A stretch of 64,000 bases of DNA from assembly GCA_013289515.1 (NCBI GenBank), contig JABCZU010000002.1, forward strand, positions 1 through 64,000, given 5' to 3'. A program made the translations under genes and the position numbers. This DNA comes from Candidatus Babelota bacterium. Lineage in GTDB: Bacteria; Babelota; Babeliae; Babelales; RVW-14. A model generated the notes under the pieces. It was not told the DNA's origin, made no database searches, and saw only the letters and a program-made list of their open reading frames with translations. Below, piece by piece: positions 19,853 to 28,714 of the stretch (its first letter is position 1; each line of letters opens with the position of its first letter).

Positions 19853-20932
19853 ATGACACAACGTCTTATACAACAATCGTTAGCTGCTTATGGCTTGGTT
19901 GCCGTATTCAGCGGTATGATAGTAGCAACATCGCTACGAGCCGTTTCTGATGATCCTATGGCTGCCTTGGCGCAATTGATAGCCGAGCAGCAAATAAAAG
20001 AATCGCAGGAAATAGTGCCAGCGCAACCGCCTGTTGATGCAGCGCAACTTTCAGAGGCCCAAGCGACACTTCAAGATACATCCGAGCTGGCCGAGATAAT
20101 TGCAGCATCGCAAGAGAATTTTGTAGGGGCTGTGCCTTCGGCGCCTGAAGAGATAGTAATCTCCGCTAATGAGCAATTTGAGCCTTCTGAAATTAAAAAG
20201 TGGTTGGCATTTAGTAATCACTTTGATAAGCACATTAACGATAGCGCATCACGGGTGAATCGCTTTGGTTGGCAGTTGCGGGATAAGGCATGGGTGCCAG
20301 GTGTAATTGTATCGTTGGCCATTGGGTATCTTCTTGTAAAGCTGGTGGAGGCTGACCAGGTGCGCGTGAAGAATTTGTTGATTGGGCACTTTGTTATTAG
20401 TAATGGAAGGGCATTTAACCTCAATAAGCCTACTCAGGACGATTTGAATGAGCTATCACCAAAAATCCAAGGTTTTTTGAATGAGCATAGTAGAACATTA
20501 TTTCTCGCTAATGCTGAAAATCTTTCAGATCGTGAATATACGTCTATGATAAAGGTGATTAATTCTTCAAAGCAGCTTGCTAGTAACAATGCTTGGAATA
20601 GCATGAGTGGGCTTAGAATAGACAATTTGCCGTCTTCTGTTGTGGGAGTGATCGGGTCTTCTCTCCTTGGTTTCGTTCTAGCCAGAGCTTTATCTAAATA
20701 CCTCGGCGGCAAGCTGGCACAAGAACCGCAACGTTATCAAAAGGTCCTTTGTGATTTTGTCACGGCGTGGCCGAAGCATAAGAACATGACACCAACCATA
20801 TTGCATGATACTTTTGATAGACTTCATGCCCGATGGCTGCAAGAGCCAGATCTTACACTGCTGACACCGCGCGATGTAGAAAGAGTCTTTGCATTCATCA
20901 ACGCGGCAATTGTTGCGCATAAACCTGCTTAG
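19853..20932 (+). CDS. Exported tandem-family protein 2
   Basis: 359 residues, the longest of the four paralogues. ATG at 19853 follows GAAAGG, 15 bases after the previous stop. After the leader (LAAYGLVAVFSGMIVATSL) there is a long acidic, Gln/Ala-rich region (about 35-105) absent from the others, then KKWLAFSNHFDKHINDSASR and membrane segment VIVSLAIGYLLVKLV. A second membrane segment (VVGVIGSSLLGFVLARAL) leads into the family C-terminal domain VLCDFVTAWPKHKNMTPTIL, then RLHARW and LLTPRDVERVFAFINAAI. Function unknown. The extra acidic part may be a host- or partner-facing segment; this is inference. Confidence 0.82.
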   Translation: MTQRLIQQSLAAYGLVAVFSGMIVATSLRAVSDDPMAALAQLIAEQQIKESQEIVPAQPPVDAAQLSEAQATLQDTSELAEIIAASQENFVGAVPSAPEEIVISANEQFEPSEIKKWLAFSNHFDKHINDSASRVNRFGWQLRDKAWVPGVIVSLAIGYLLVKLVEADQVRVKNLLIGHFVISNGRAFNLNKPTQDDLNELSPKIQGFLNEHSRTLFLANAENLSDREYTSMIKVINSSKQLASNNAWNSMSGLRIDNLPSSVVGVIGSSLLGFVLARALSKYLGGKLAQEPQRYQKVLCDFVTAWPKHKNMTPTILHDTFDRLHARWLQEPDLTLLTPRDVERVFAFINAAIVAHKPA

Positions 20933-20972
20933 TTTGTAACGAACATAATTTTAATTAACGAAAGAATAGATC

Positions 20973-21644
20973 ATGACATTTAATAATCGTACACTTTTAA
21001 AGAGCGTAGTATTAACCGTAGCTTACGTTATTTCTAGCAACCTCGGTGCCGCGGTAGCAGAGCCTATGCTTGCTCAGCCCGAACAAAATCGTCAGTCGAT
21101 TATCGAAAAGAGGGCGTGGCTTTATCTTGATAACCACCTGCAAACTAAGCTGGAGGAGGTTGCTACGTTTGCTAATAGACGTGGGCAGAATATTCAAACT
21201 ATGGCGCCGTATGTTGGTTCCTCAATTGGTATACTATTGGGAATGTATGCGGCTGCCCTTGCTTCTGATAAGGATTTTTTTCTTGAGAATAAATTTGTGA
21301 AAAAAATGTTTATTCATGAAAATCCACGAAGAGGCTTTATAGCGTTCACTAGTGGATTGGCAGTAACCGGCATAAGCAGTGTTGTTCTTACAAAAATCAT
21401 GCACATCTTTGGCGGCTGGCTTGCAAAAGAAGAGAATCGCAAAGCCCTGGTCCTCTCAGAGTTTGTAAAAAACTGGGAAACCCATAAAGCCAAAACGCCA
21501 ACAACACTCCACGGCCTCTTTGATGGTCTGCATGAGCGTTATAAAACAAATGAGGCGCTTGCTATCGTGACACCACGTGATGCTGTGCTGGTTGTGAATA
21601 TGGTACGCGATACGGCCAAGGCCATGAGTGTTTTGAAGGCGTAG
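20973..21644 (+). CDS. Exported tandem-family protein 3
   Basis: 223 residues. ATG at 20973 with GAAAGAA upstream. Signal peptide LKSVVLTVAYVISSNLGAAVA. Middle: WLYLDNHLQTKLEEVATFA, then membrane segment YVGSSIGILLGMYAAAL and a second one, FTSGLAVTGISSVVLTKI. The C-terminal domain is the clearest version of the family motif: LSEFVKNWETHKAKTPTTLH, GLFDGLHERY, IVTPRDAVLVVNMVRD. Closest relative in the cluster is protein 2 in this domain. No known family. Confidence 0.82.
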   Translation: MTFNNRTLLKSVVLTVAYVISSNLGAAVAEPMLAQPEQNRQSIIEKRAWLYLDNHLQTKLEEVATFANRRGQNIQTMAPYVGSSIGILLGMYAAALASDKDFFLENKFVKKMFIHENPRRGFIAFTSGLAVTGISSVVLTKIMHIFGGWLAKEENRKALVLSEFVKNWETHKAKTPTTLHGLFDGLHERYKTNEALAIVTPRDAVLVVNMVRDTAKAMSVLKA

Positions 21645-21647
21645 CCC

Positions 21648-22409
21648 GTGATTTATAACACAAAGCAATTACTCCGTGGCTGCGCACTTGCATTTGGCAT
21701 TGCCAGCCTTACATCAAGCACGCAGGCATCAATCACCAATTACGTGCTATCACTTGTTAATAGTGCGCTCCTTAACGCACGTGTTGATGCGTTAGTAGCA
21801 CAAAAAGATCAGTGGCGCTATGTTAAAGATCTTTTTGATACCGCGCTTGAAGATAATAAAACCACAACCAACAAGTTGGGGACGGTTTTACAAAAGCATG
21901 CTGTTGGTTTATCAGGGACGGTTGGCATTCTTGGGCCAGTGCTGGCTATATCATTGGCTGCGCCAGAAGGTTTTTTTGAAGGCGTGATACAACGGTGTGG
22001 ACAAGCAAGTAAGTTATTAATGCGAGGCAGTGGTATAACGCCAGATGCTCCCTTGTTATGCAGAGAAGATGGTTTTGATGCAAATGTTCGTCGATCGAGT
22101 GCATTAATTTTTGGCCTTGCCCCGCTGGCCAGCTTTTTCATAACCTATTACTGTTGCAAAGTTATTGGCGCTGCGCTGGAAAGAAAGCCGGCCGTCTGCA
22201 TGCGCTTGTTGACAGCTATCGCCAGTGAATGGGATGCAAAGCATGCCTTACTCGTACCGCCTGTGTTACACCCAGCCTTTGCGCGATTAGCATATGAGTT
22301 CAAGCGGCATGGAACGCTTGATACCACCATCACGCCGGTGCATGCACGTATGATTGTGGAACGCGTCTTGGCATTTGCGTATTTGCTGGAGCCGCTGTAT
22401 CCTGCGTAG
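21648..22409 (+). CDS. Exported tandem-family protein 4
   Basis: 253 residues. The only plausible start is GTG at 21648, three bases after the previous stop, so coupling is likely. Leader LLRGCALAFGIASLTSSTQA, then WRYVKDLFDTALEDN, membrane segment GTVGILGPVLAISLAAP and a later ALIFGLAPLASFFITYYCC. The C-terminal domain is the most diverged: LLTAIASEWDAKHALLVPPV, FARLAYEF, TITPVHARMIVERVLAFAY. It still keeps the W, the L/TP and the closing helix of the family. Function unknown. Confidence 0.78.
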   Translation: MIYNTKQLLRGCALAFGIASLTSSTQASITNYVLSLVNSALLNARVDALVAQKDQWRYVKDLFDTALEDNKTTTNKLGTVLQKHAVGLSGTVGILGPVLAISLAAPEGFFEGVIQRCGQASKLLMRGSGITPDAPLLCREDGFDANVRRSSALIFGLAPLASFFITYYCCKVIGAALERKPAVCMRLLTAIASEWDAKHALLVPPVLHPAFARLAYEFKRHGTLDTTITPVHARMIVERVLAFAYLLEPLYPA

Positions 22410-22520
22410 GTGTGTTGGGCTGAAGGAACGTAGCCTGTTTGATAATTGAAATTAGTACAAGTTTCATAGATGTTAATTTATAAAAAATCAGTTGTTGGTG
22501 TCCCAGGATTAATAAAGAAA

Positions 22521-22964
22521 GCCGTTCGCCCCGATGGAGGCTTGTTTCAAGCCGAGTAGAGGGGTGCGACGGTTATAAGAAAGTGCGATAGTATGTTACT
22601 TTTTTATGTTTATATTCTTCGGTGTAGTGATGGTTCTTACTACACCGGTCACACTGACAATTTAGAAAAGCGTTTATCGGAGCATCGCATTAAAAAATTT
22701 GATGGCTACACATCAACTCGGCTTCCGATTGCACTTGCCTTCCATCAAGGGTTTAATAGTCGGGATGATGCTCGAGCTGCAGAGCACAAAATAAAAACGT
22801 GGAACAGGCTCAAGAAAGAAGTTCTTATCGAATACGGCTGGGAAGGCATTATTCAATTGAGAAAAAAGAGGGCGCGAGGGCTTAATAAATTATAGCATTG
22901 TTTGATTGTTGGCCGCCGCACCCCTCTACTCGGCTTGAAACAAGCCTCCATCGGGGCGAACGGC
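22521..22964. mobile_element. GIY-YIG nuclease gene bounded by perfect 48-bp inverted repeats
   Basis: Left arm 22521-22568 and right arm 22917-22964 are exact reverse complements over 48 bp. Homology goes on inward for about ten more bases with two mismatches. Each arm contains its own hairpin GGCTTG-TTT-CAAGCC. The only gene between is a 100-codon GIY-YIG nuclease. A nuclease gene framed by perfect inverted repeats looks like a small mobile or self-spreading unit, similar in concept to REP sequences with their own enzyme. No target-site duplication is obvious: flanks are AATAAAGAAA and CTTTTAGTTA. Confidence 0.8.
22593..22895 (+). CDS. Single-domain GIY-YIG nuclease
   Basis: 100 residues. 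The GIY-YIG fold starts at YVYILRCSDGSYYTGHT: YVY stands for GIY and YTG for YIG, then NLEKRLSEH supplies the conserved Arg and His, and AAEHKIKTWNRLKKEVLI supplies the catalytic Glu region. This is the YhbQ/UPF0213-like group of stand-alone small nucleases. It lies between the perfect 48-bp inverted repeats, with the left arm ending 24 bases before the ATG. The encoded nuclease could act on the hairpins of the repeat; that is inference. The C-terminus is basic (RKKRARGLNK), fitting nucleic acid binding. Confidence 0.92.
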   Translation: MLLFYVYILRCSDGSYYTGHTDNLEKRLSEHRIKKFDGYTSTRLPIALAFHQGFNSRDDARAAEHKIKTWNRLKKEVLIEYGWEGIIQLRKKRARGLNKL

Positions 22965-23090
22965 CTTTTAGTTATCCGATCACCCTGAGGGAGCGCAGCT
23001 GATTGGGAGAGGTGAGGATGTCCGGTATGGACGACGAGTTTTTTGTCTATTTGGCTTAACCTAGAAACTAACACAAAAGGCGGTAATCCC

Positions 23091-23759
23091 ATGAACATAC
23101 AAGATATTATAACGGCCCCCTCTCGTGACACGCTGGTTACCATCGGCATGTGGACATCGCTGATCTTTTATTTTCTCTGCTTCTTGCCGCAAATTTGGAC
23201 AAATTATCAATGCAAGTCAGGCAAGGGTATCAGTGAGTGGATGCTGCTTGGTTACCTGAATGCCTATCTATTCATACTCTATTACATTTTCTGCGTAGAT
23301 ATGCCGCTGGTGTATCGAATCATCGTGCCCACGCATGTGGCAGCAACCCTGGTGCTTGTAGCTCAGCGTCTGTATTATGATACATCGTCACGTGTGCACT
23401 ACTATCGCATGCTTTATGGCGCTAATATTCTGGTGGCGATGCTATGCATCCCCTTGGCGTGGTCGCATGCAGCACTAGTTGGCTGTGTTGCCGGTTGGTG
23501 CAATTTTACGCTGTGCGTGGTGAACCAAATACCACAAGTGGTAAAAATATGGCGACACAAAAGCGTAGAAGGATTTAGCTTTTTGTTTGTGCTTGCTATA
23601 GGGATTGCGGCATCGATTGAATCGGTGGTTGCCTTTGCACACCCGTTGCCGCCACAGACGCAGTTTAATGCATTGCGTGGTGTTGTCTTTGTTGTCATCT
23701 TTTGCATTCAGTTTTTATTGTATAAAAAGACAATTAAAGAGTGCCCTCACGGTGGTTAG
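23091..23759 (+). CDS. PQ-loop repeat membrane protein
   Basis: 222 residues from ATG at 23091, which has AAAGGCGG upstream. About seven membrane helices arranged as two triple-helix halves joined by one. Each half has the PQ-loop signature: FLPQIWTNYQCKSGKGIS near 37 and QIPQVVKIWRHKSVEGFS near 158. PQ-loop proteins include cystinosin, lysosomal amino acid exporters, SWEET and SemiSWEET sugar carriers. Most bacterial ones are half-size, so a full two-motif protein is more like the eukaryotic form. It could move a small solute between host and parasite; substrate unknown. The next gene begins three bases after its stop. Confidence 0.85.
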   Translation: MNIQDIITAPSRDTLVTIGMWTSLIFYFLCFLPQIWTNYQCKSGKGISEWMLLGYLNAYLFILYYIFCVDMPLVYRIIVPTHVAATLVLVAQRLYYDTSSRVHYYRMLYGANILVAMLCIPLAWSHAALVGCVAGWCNFTLCVVNQIPQVVKIWRHKSVEGFSFLFVLAIGIAASIESVVAFAHPLPPQTQFNALRGVVFVVIFCIQFLLYKKTIKECPHGG

Positions 23760-23761
23760 CC

Positions 23762-24952
23762 ATGCTTGATAGAGACAAGATCGCTAAGGAAATAGCGTCG
23801 TTCTCACAAACATTATTTTCTACAGCGGCTCAGTACACCTGGTTTACCGCTCAGATCTGGCAAGCTTTAGTAACCGATGAGCGCTTTGTGGCAGCCATCG
23901 AGCAAAAGCGTGCAACGCTTCCTCTTTGCACGTGGATTAACGATCCCGCCGTATTACATACCGCCGGTAGCATCCAAGCATACGGCGTGTGCGCGGTGGA
24001 TGGCTCGCAAATTTACCCAGACCACCACATGATCGGTATTGAATGTTTTCTCATTAATAGTGGTGCCTGCTTTATTTCGTACGGTCAGCAGAGCACGGCA
24101 ACACTTTTTTCAGAGCCATATATCTATACACCTGAGCATTGTATTAAGCAGCTCTTGCCTATGCGTTTTTCTGCCGAGCTGGTGGATTTATTACGCGAGG
24201 AGCATGAGTTTGCGCTACTCACCAGTCACGTTGATGATATGATAACACTCAGTGGGCTGCCGCAGCCCTTCGAAGCTCGCGAGAGCGTAGTAGGGCCCTT
24301 CGTTGCCTTGTTTGATGGCAATATGCTTTTTTGGCATCTTGAAAGCAAACCTACTCAGGTTAAAGAAGTTTTTATGAGCAGGTATCTGGTGCATTTGCAT
24401 GCGCTTGCACAAAAGCGTATTTCTGTTGCAGGCTATCTAAGTGCTACGCGCTTTACCGAGGTGGTTGAGCTCATCCGTGCCGGCATAGACAGTGCACAGG
24501 CGATATACGATCTCATAACGCCAGCGCAGGTTGAGCAGCTGGCAAGTATGCTGGCATCGTTGAGCGATGCCGATCTTTTTATGCATATCCTTCAGCCCGG
24601 CCAGTACACAACACTCTTTGCAAGTAATCATCCTATTACCGAGTGGTATCCAAAACATTTAAAGCCGTACTTTTTTTACCTGCACGCTGGTAGCGAAGTG
24701 GTACGCATAGAGGTGCCCGCCTGGATGGCTCATGACCCTGAGCGCATCAAAGTGCTGGTAGCAGTGTGTATGGACCAGTGCGCCAAGGGACAAGGGTACC
24801 CGGTGGTGCTTGCCGAAGCTCATGCGCAGGCGGTGGTACAGTCTGCTGATCGCGAGTTCTTTTATCACCTGCTGTGCTCGCTGGCTATTCGCCATAATAA
24901 GCGGGTTGCGCTTTCGCAAAAGAGCTTGAAGAAAAAGATTTTAGGGCTGTAA
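23762..24952 (+). CDS. NurA-domain nuclease-like protein
   Basis: 396 residues from ATG at 23762, three bases after the PQ-loop gene. NurA is a nuclease that in archaea works with the HerA helicase to resect DNA ends. The expected metal-site strands are visible: YGVCAVDGSQIYPD (near 72-85, with the first Asp) and FVALFDGNMLFWHLE (near 177, second Asp). C-terminal HAGSEVVRIEVPAW and PVVLAEAHAQAVV fit the last NurA strands. The gene ends four bases from convergent ychF. No HerA is in the window. The assignment rests on motif order and is fairly good, not certain. Confidence 0.72.
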   Translation: MLDRDKIAKEIASFSQTLFSTAAQYTWFTAQIWQALVTDERFVAAIEQKRATLPLCTWINDPAVLHTAGSIQAYGVCAVDGSQIYPDHHMIGIECFLINSGACFISYGQQSTATLFSEPYIYTPEHCIKQLLPMRFSAELVDLLREEHEFALLTSHVDDMITLSGLPQPFEARESVVGPFVALFDGNMLFWHLESKPTQVKEVFMSRYLVHLHALAQKRISVAGYLSATRFTEVVELIRAGIDSAQAIYDLITPAQVEQLASMLASLSDADLFMHILQPGQYTTLFASNHPITEWYPKHLKPYFFYLHAGSEVVRIEVPAWMAHDPERIKVLVAVCMDQCAKGQGYPVVLAEAHAQAVVQSADREFFYHLLCSLAIRHNKRVALSQKSLKKKILGL

Positions 24953-24956
24953 ACGC

Positions 24957-26087
24957 CTAAACATTAAAGCGAATATTCAAAAGATCGCCATCCTGCACAA
25001 TGTACTCCTTACCCTCGGTGCGCAGCTTGCCACTAGTCCGCAGATTCGCTTCGCTGCCCGCAGCAATGATATCAGTACAGTTATACACTTCGGCACAGAT
25101 AAAGCCGCGTTCAAGGTCTGAGTGAATCTCGCCAGCCGCCCTTTGGACATTAATACCTTTTTTAATGCTCCATGCGTGCGCCTCTTTTGGCCCGCAGGTA
25201 AAGAAGGTGATCAGGCCCAGGTAGCTGTACGCTTTGTTAATGATGTCCTCAAGGCCGCGATGCGTAATGCCCAGCGATGCCATCATCTCTTTACTCTCTG
25301 CCTCATCCAGCTGTGCCAGTTCTGCCTCGATTTTAGCTGATACCGGAATAACGCGCTCAGCGCCAAACTTTGCCAGGAGTGCTTGATAATGCTGGTTGCT
25401 GGCAAAGGTGTTGCCCATGTATTCATCTTCAGCAAGGTTGGCGACGATTAAGAAATTTTTGCCAGACAGCAGCGGAATCAGAAGGAGTCCCTCGGCCTTT
25501 GCCTGCTGAACCAATGCCTGCACTTTGGTGTAGTCAGCAGCGTTTAAGGCGGCTTTGATGGTGGTTAGATAATGAAGCTCAAGCTCCCACTCTTTGATTT
25601 GCTGTGGGGTTGCCTGTTTATTTTTTGCACTCTTTATCAGGGCCTGAACGCGCTCTTCTTTTTTGCTGACCGACTCCAGATCTTTGAGCATTAGCTCAGC
25701 GCAAATGGTCTCAAAGTCGCTGATCGGGTTAATCGTATTGTGCACGTGGGTGATGTTGGCATCTTCAAAGCAACGCAGAACATGCAGCACCAGATCAACA
25801 TCCATGATGTGGCCCAGAAACTGGTTGCCAAGCCCTTCACCTTCTGCCGCTCCCTTAACCAGCCCGGCAATATCAACAAACTTAACGCTGGTTGGCAGCG
25901 TTTTTTGTGACTTAAAAATTTCAGCCAGGCGCGTAAGACGCTCGTCCGGGACATAGGTGATCGCGATGTTGGGATCTACCGTACAGAACGGATAGTTTTC
26001 AGCCGGAATGCTAGATTTAGTGAGTGCGTTAAACAGTGTTGATTTACCAACGTTTGGAAGTCCTACAAGTCCTGCTTGGATAGCCAT
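24957..26087 (-). CDS. ychF: Obg-like ATPase YchF
   Basis: 376 residues from ATG at 26087, with AGGA upstream; an upstream start at 26129 is unlikely because the family begins right at the G1 loop. Residues 3-16 are IQAGLVGLPNVGKS (G1), followed by NYPFCTVDPN, DIAGLVKGAAEGEGLGNQFL (G3 region), and a TGS-like C-terminus ending DGDLLNIRFNV. YchF/OLA1 prefers ATP to GTP and binds ribosomes; it links translation with stress. AWSIKKGINVQRAAGEIHSD and ERGFICAEV are its C-terminal landmarks. Length is a little above the usual 363. Confidence 0.97.
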   Translation of the reverse strand: MAIQAGLVGLPNVGKSTLFNALTKSSIPAENYPFCTVDPNIAITYVPDERLTRLAEIFKSQKTLPTSVKFVDIAGLVKGAAEGEGLGNQFLGHIMDVDLVLHVLRCFEDANITHVHNTINPISDFETICAELMLKDLESVSKKEERVQALIKSAKNKQATPQQIKEWELELHYLTTIKAALNAADYTKVQALVQQAKAEGLLLIPLLSGKNFLIVANLAEDEYMGNTFASNQHYQALLAKFGAERVIPVSAKIEAELAQLDEAESKEMMASLGITHRGLEDIINKAYSYLGLITFFTCGPKEAHAWSIKKGINVQRAAGEIHSDLERGFICAEVYNCTDIIAAGSEANLRTSGKLRTEGKEYIVQDGDLLNIRFNV

Positions 26088-26281
26088 TGTGTTGTTGTCC
26101 TTATAAAAGATCGTGGTTTTTATCAGCAAAAAAGCCCATTATACCACGGCTTTTTTGGGGAGCCAAACCATTTTCTTTTTTGTTTTGACGCAGGGAGGGG
26201 AACGTGTTAAGATTCTGTTCGTTTGTACGGTATTTTTTAGGTGCCGTGAGTCTGTTACATTTTACAGTCAAAGGATTTTTC

Positions 26282-26980
26282 ATGAATACACGTATTATAG
26301 CGCTTGCTTTGTCTTTAGGCCTTGTGAGCGGTAATGTCGATGCATATACCAGAGAAGATCTTACCACACTACAAAATGGAACAGGATGGCTCTTAACCAT
26401 CAATAGGATCGCAGAAATTCAGCGTGAGTATCCTCGTGCAACTATAGAAAATGAGGAGGCTTATGATCAACAACTGCCGATGTCTGGAAAGAACTTGAAG
26501 ATTTGTGGCACACAGCTGTCAAATTGCTTAGCTGCTGCTCTGGAAGGTGATGTGACTATGAAAGCTTTAATACAGGGCATTATTTTAGCCGCGGGAGACG
26601 CAAGGGACTGTAATGCTTTAAATGCTTTCTTGATAGCGCGCATCACGCAAATGTTGAGTGGAGTCGGTATTAATCAACTTTCTAAAAAGCAGTATCCTGA
26701 TCATGTCAATCATTTGAAGCGGAGACAGTTTCGAGTTATCTGTAAAGCGATAGCATCTGGGCTGATAGCTGTTATTCTGGAAATTGGAGCGCACCATGAA
26801 GCTAAGAGACCTATGGCAAATAAAAACTATGCAAATCTATGTATAAATGTATTTATGGCGGCTAGTCTTAACGAAGCTGCATACCAGGCAGCAATTGAAA
26901 CCGCGGGTGAGGCGATCGCTCGTGGCATGAAGGATCAGCCGCCAGTGGCAGATGCAGATAATGCTGCTGTGGCTAAGTAA
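26282..26980 (+). CDS. Small exported protein of unknown function
   Basis: 232 residues from ATG at 26282, chosen for the AAAGGA site and the signal peptide it opens (IIALALSLGLVSGNVDA). The mature part looks helical, with Ala-rich and Cys-containing segments (LKICGTQLSNCLAAALEG, GDARDCNALNAFL). It has no motif I recognise. It is divergent from ychF and followed by a 315-bp gap with a paired repeat. It could be part of the organism's exported set; nothing more can be said. Confidence 0.75.
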   Translation: MNTRIIALALSLGLVSGNVDAYTREDLTTLQNGTGWLLTINRIAEIQREYPRATIENEEAYDQQLPMSGKNLKICGTQLSNCLAAALEGDVTMKALIQGIILAAGDARDCNALNAFLIARITQMLSGVGINQLSKKQYPDHVNHLKRRQFRVICKAIASGLIAVILEIGAHHEAKRPMANKNYANLCINVFMAASLNEAAYQAAIETAGEAIARGMKDQPPVADADNAAVAK

Positions 26981-27031
26981 CTATGCCCCTTTGAGTTTCG
27001 ATTTGTAAAAATACAAACATACTTACACAGC

Positions 27032-27193
27032 CGTCGTCCCCGCGAAGGCGGGGATCCAGGCAATGCTCATAAAAAAGCAACAATGAAAAACTATGATAAA
27101 TCATGGAACACAGCATCTGAAATTTTTATAAATAATGTGTGCTCAGAGGATTTGATGAATATGGCCTGGATCCCCGCCTTCGCGGGGACGACG
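27032..27193. repeat. MITE-like unit with 30-bp perfect terminal inverted repeats
   Basis: In the 315-bp gap 26981-27295. The ends, 27032-27061 and 27164-27193, are exact reverse complements. Each contains the hairpin CCCCGCGAAGGCGGGG. About 100 bp of AT-rich DNA without a gene lies between. The shape is that of a non-coding miniature mobile element. No gene is seen elsewhere in the gap. Confidence 0.85.
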
Positions 27194-27295
27194 TCTTAGA
27201 GAAATACCTTATGTGTTAGGTAGGAAGTCCATGTCAAAAAATTCTCAAGCAAGCCCAAGACCCAATAGAAGCCCCCCTTTAACACCAAGGATAGC

Positions 27296-28714
27296 ATGAT
27301 CACATTTTTCTTTAGAACCTATGGCTGCCAGGCAAACGTTGCCGACTCTGAGCAGCTCTCAAACTATCTTGTAGAGATGGGCTGCGAGCAAGCAGGACAA
27401 GAAGAGGTTGCCGACCTGATCATCGTCAACACCTGTGCCGTGCGCGAAAAGGCTGAGCAAAAATTGTGGTCATACTTGGGTGAGCTTGCCGACATCAAGC
27501 GGGCCAAGCCGTATCTTAAGATAGGGGTAATTGGCTGTGTTGCCAGCTATAAAAAGCAGGAAATTTATAAGCGCTTTGACCAGGTCAGCTTTGTGTATGG
27601 TGCTCGTGAAGAGCTGCCGGCGTTGCAAGCGTACCTGACCGATGTTATTGTGCAGCTTGAGACGACTAAGCAGCTGTATGCTGAAAATCCAACACGCCCC
27701 ATCGTTGGGGGTCAGGACCGCGATGTTAAAAAGGTCGTAGAGACAAAAAATTTATCACTGATGTCACGCACCGATCGCTTGGCTGCGTTTAAACAGAAGC
27801 TGACTGAAACCCAGGCTGGGCCGGTCCTAGAGGTTAAGCGCTCATTCATTAACATTATGACCGGGTGCAATAAATATTGCGCCTACTGCATTGTCCCGGT
27901 GACCCGTGGACGTGAAGTCAGTTACCCCATGCGTGAGCTGGTAGAGCGCGTGCAGCATGATGTGCTTAACGGCTCTAAAGAGATTACGCTGATTGGGCAA
28001 AACGTTAATTCATACATCGACCCTGAGACGCAGGCGCAATTTCCAGAATTGTTACGCCAGGTTGCCGCAATCGAGGGTGAATTTTGGGTTCGTTACGTGA
28101 GCCCACATCCGCAAGACATGACGGTGGAGCTTTTTGATGTGATGGCCGCCCATCGCCCAAAGCTTACTGGGTACGTACACTTTCCTGTGCAGTCCGGGTC
28201 AAACAGTGTTCTGCAGGTAATGAATCGTAATTACTCCATCGAAACGTATCTTGAAAAGATCGGGTGGATTCATGAGCGTATGCCGGATGCCACCATCTCG
28301 ACCGATATCATTGTTGGATTTCCTGGTGAGACCGAGCAGGATTACCAGGCTACAATGAAGGTTATTGAGCAAGTTCGTTACGACTTAATTTACTCATTTA
28401 TCTACTCGCCGCGCAAGTATACCAAAGCTTTTCGCATGACTGATGACTGTCCTGCAAATATCAAGTCAGCGCGCCTAGAAGCCCTCCAGAAGCGGCAAAT
28501 GGAGATAGCGTGCCAAAAGAATTCTTTAAACATTGGTAAAATACTTACATGTTTAGTTGAAAAACGTTTAGAGCATGGTAAACTCTTAGCAAGAACAGAG
28601 GGAAATATACGCGTTCTCATTGAAGGTCCTGATACTTTGATAGGCACTTTTCTTAAGGTGCAGATCGGAGCCGCGGGGCCAGCGAATATGACCGGCAAGG
28701 TTATGGCGGCATAG
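27296..28714 (+). CDS. miaB: tRNA-2-methylthio-N6-dimethylallyladenosine synthase MiaB
   Basis: 472 residues. A radical SAM methylthiotransferase that turns i6A37 of tRNAs reading UNN codons into ms2i6A37. N-terminal UPF0004 domain: RTYGCQANVADSE, VNTCAVREKAEQ and GVIGCVA supply three cluster cysteines. The radical SAM site is GCNKYCAYCIVPVTRGREVS (CxxxCxxC). Then STDIIVGFPGETEQDY, and a TRAM domain at the C-terminus. ATG at 27296. The last codons (GCG GCA TAG) lie inside the 5' end of tRNA-Cys, so message and tRNA overlap by ten bases. Both tRNAs downstream are expected MiaB substrates. Confidence 0.96.
   Translation: MITFFFRTYGCQANVADSEQLSNYLVEMGCEQAGQEEVADLIIVNTCAVREKAEQKLWSYLGELADIKRAKPYLKIGVIGCVASYKKQEIYKRFDQVSFVYGAREELPALQAYLTDVIVQLETTKQLYAENPTRPIVGGQDRDVKKVVETKNLSLMSRTDRLAAFKQKLTETQAGPVLEVKRSFINIMTGCNKYCAYCIVPVTRGREVSYPMRELVERVQHDVLNGSKEITLIGQNVNSYIDPETQAQFPELLRQVAAIEGEFWVRYVSPHPQDMTVELFDVMAAHRPKLTGYVHFPVQSGSNSVLQVMNRNYSIETYLEKIGWIHERMPDATISTDIIVGFPGETEQDYQATMKVIEQVRYDLIYSFIYSPRKYTKAFRMTDDCPANIKSARLEALQKRQMEIACQKNSLNIGKILTCLVEKRLEHGKLLARTEGNIRVLIEGPDTLIGTFLKVQIGAAGPANMTGKVMAA

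Noticed and set aside
22521-22964. CRISPR-like reading of the repeats around the GIY-YIG gene
   Set aside because: Only two copies, inverted and 350 bp apart, with a gene between. No spacer array and no cas genes anywhere in the window.
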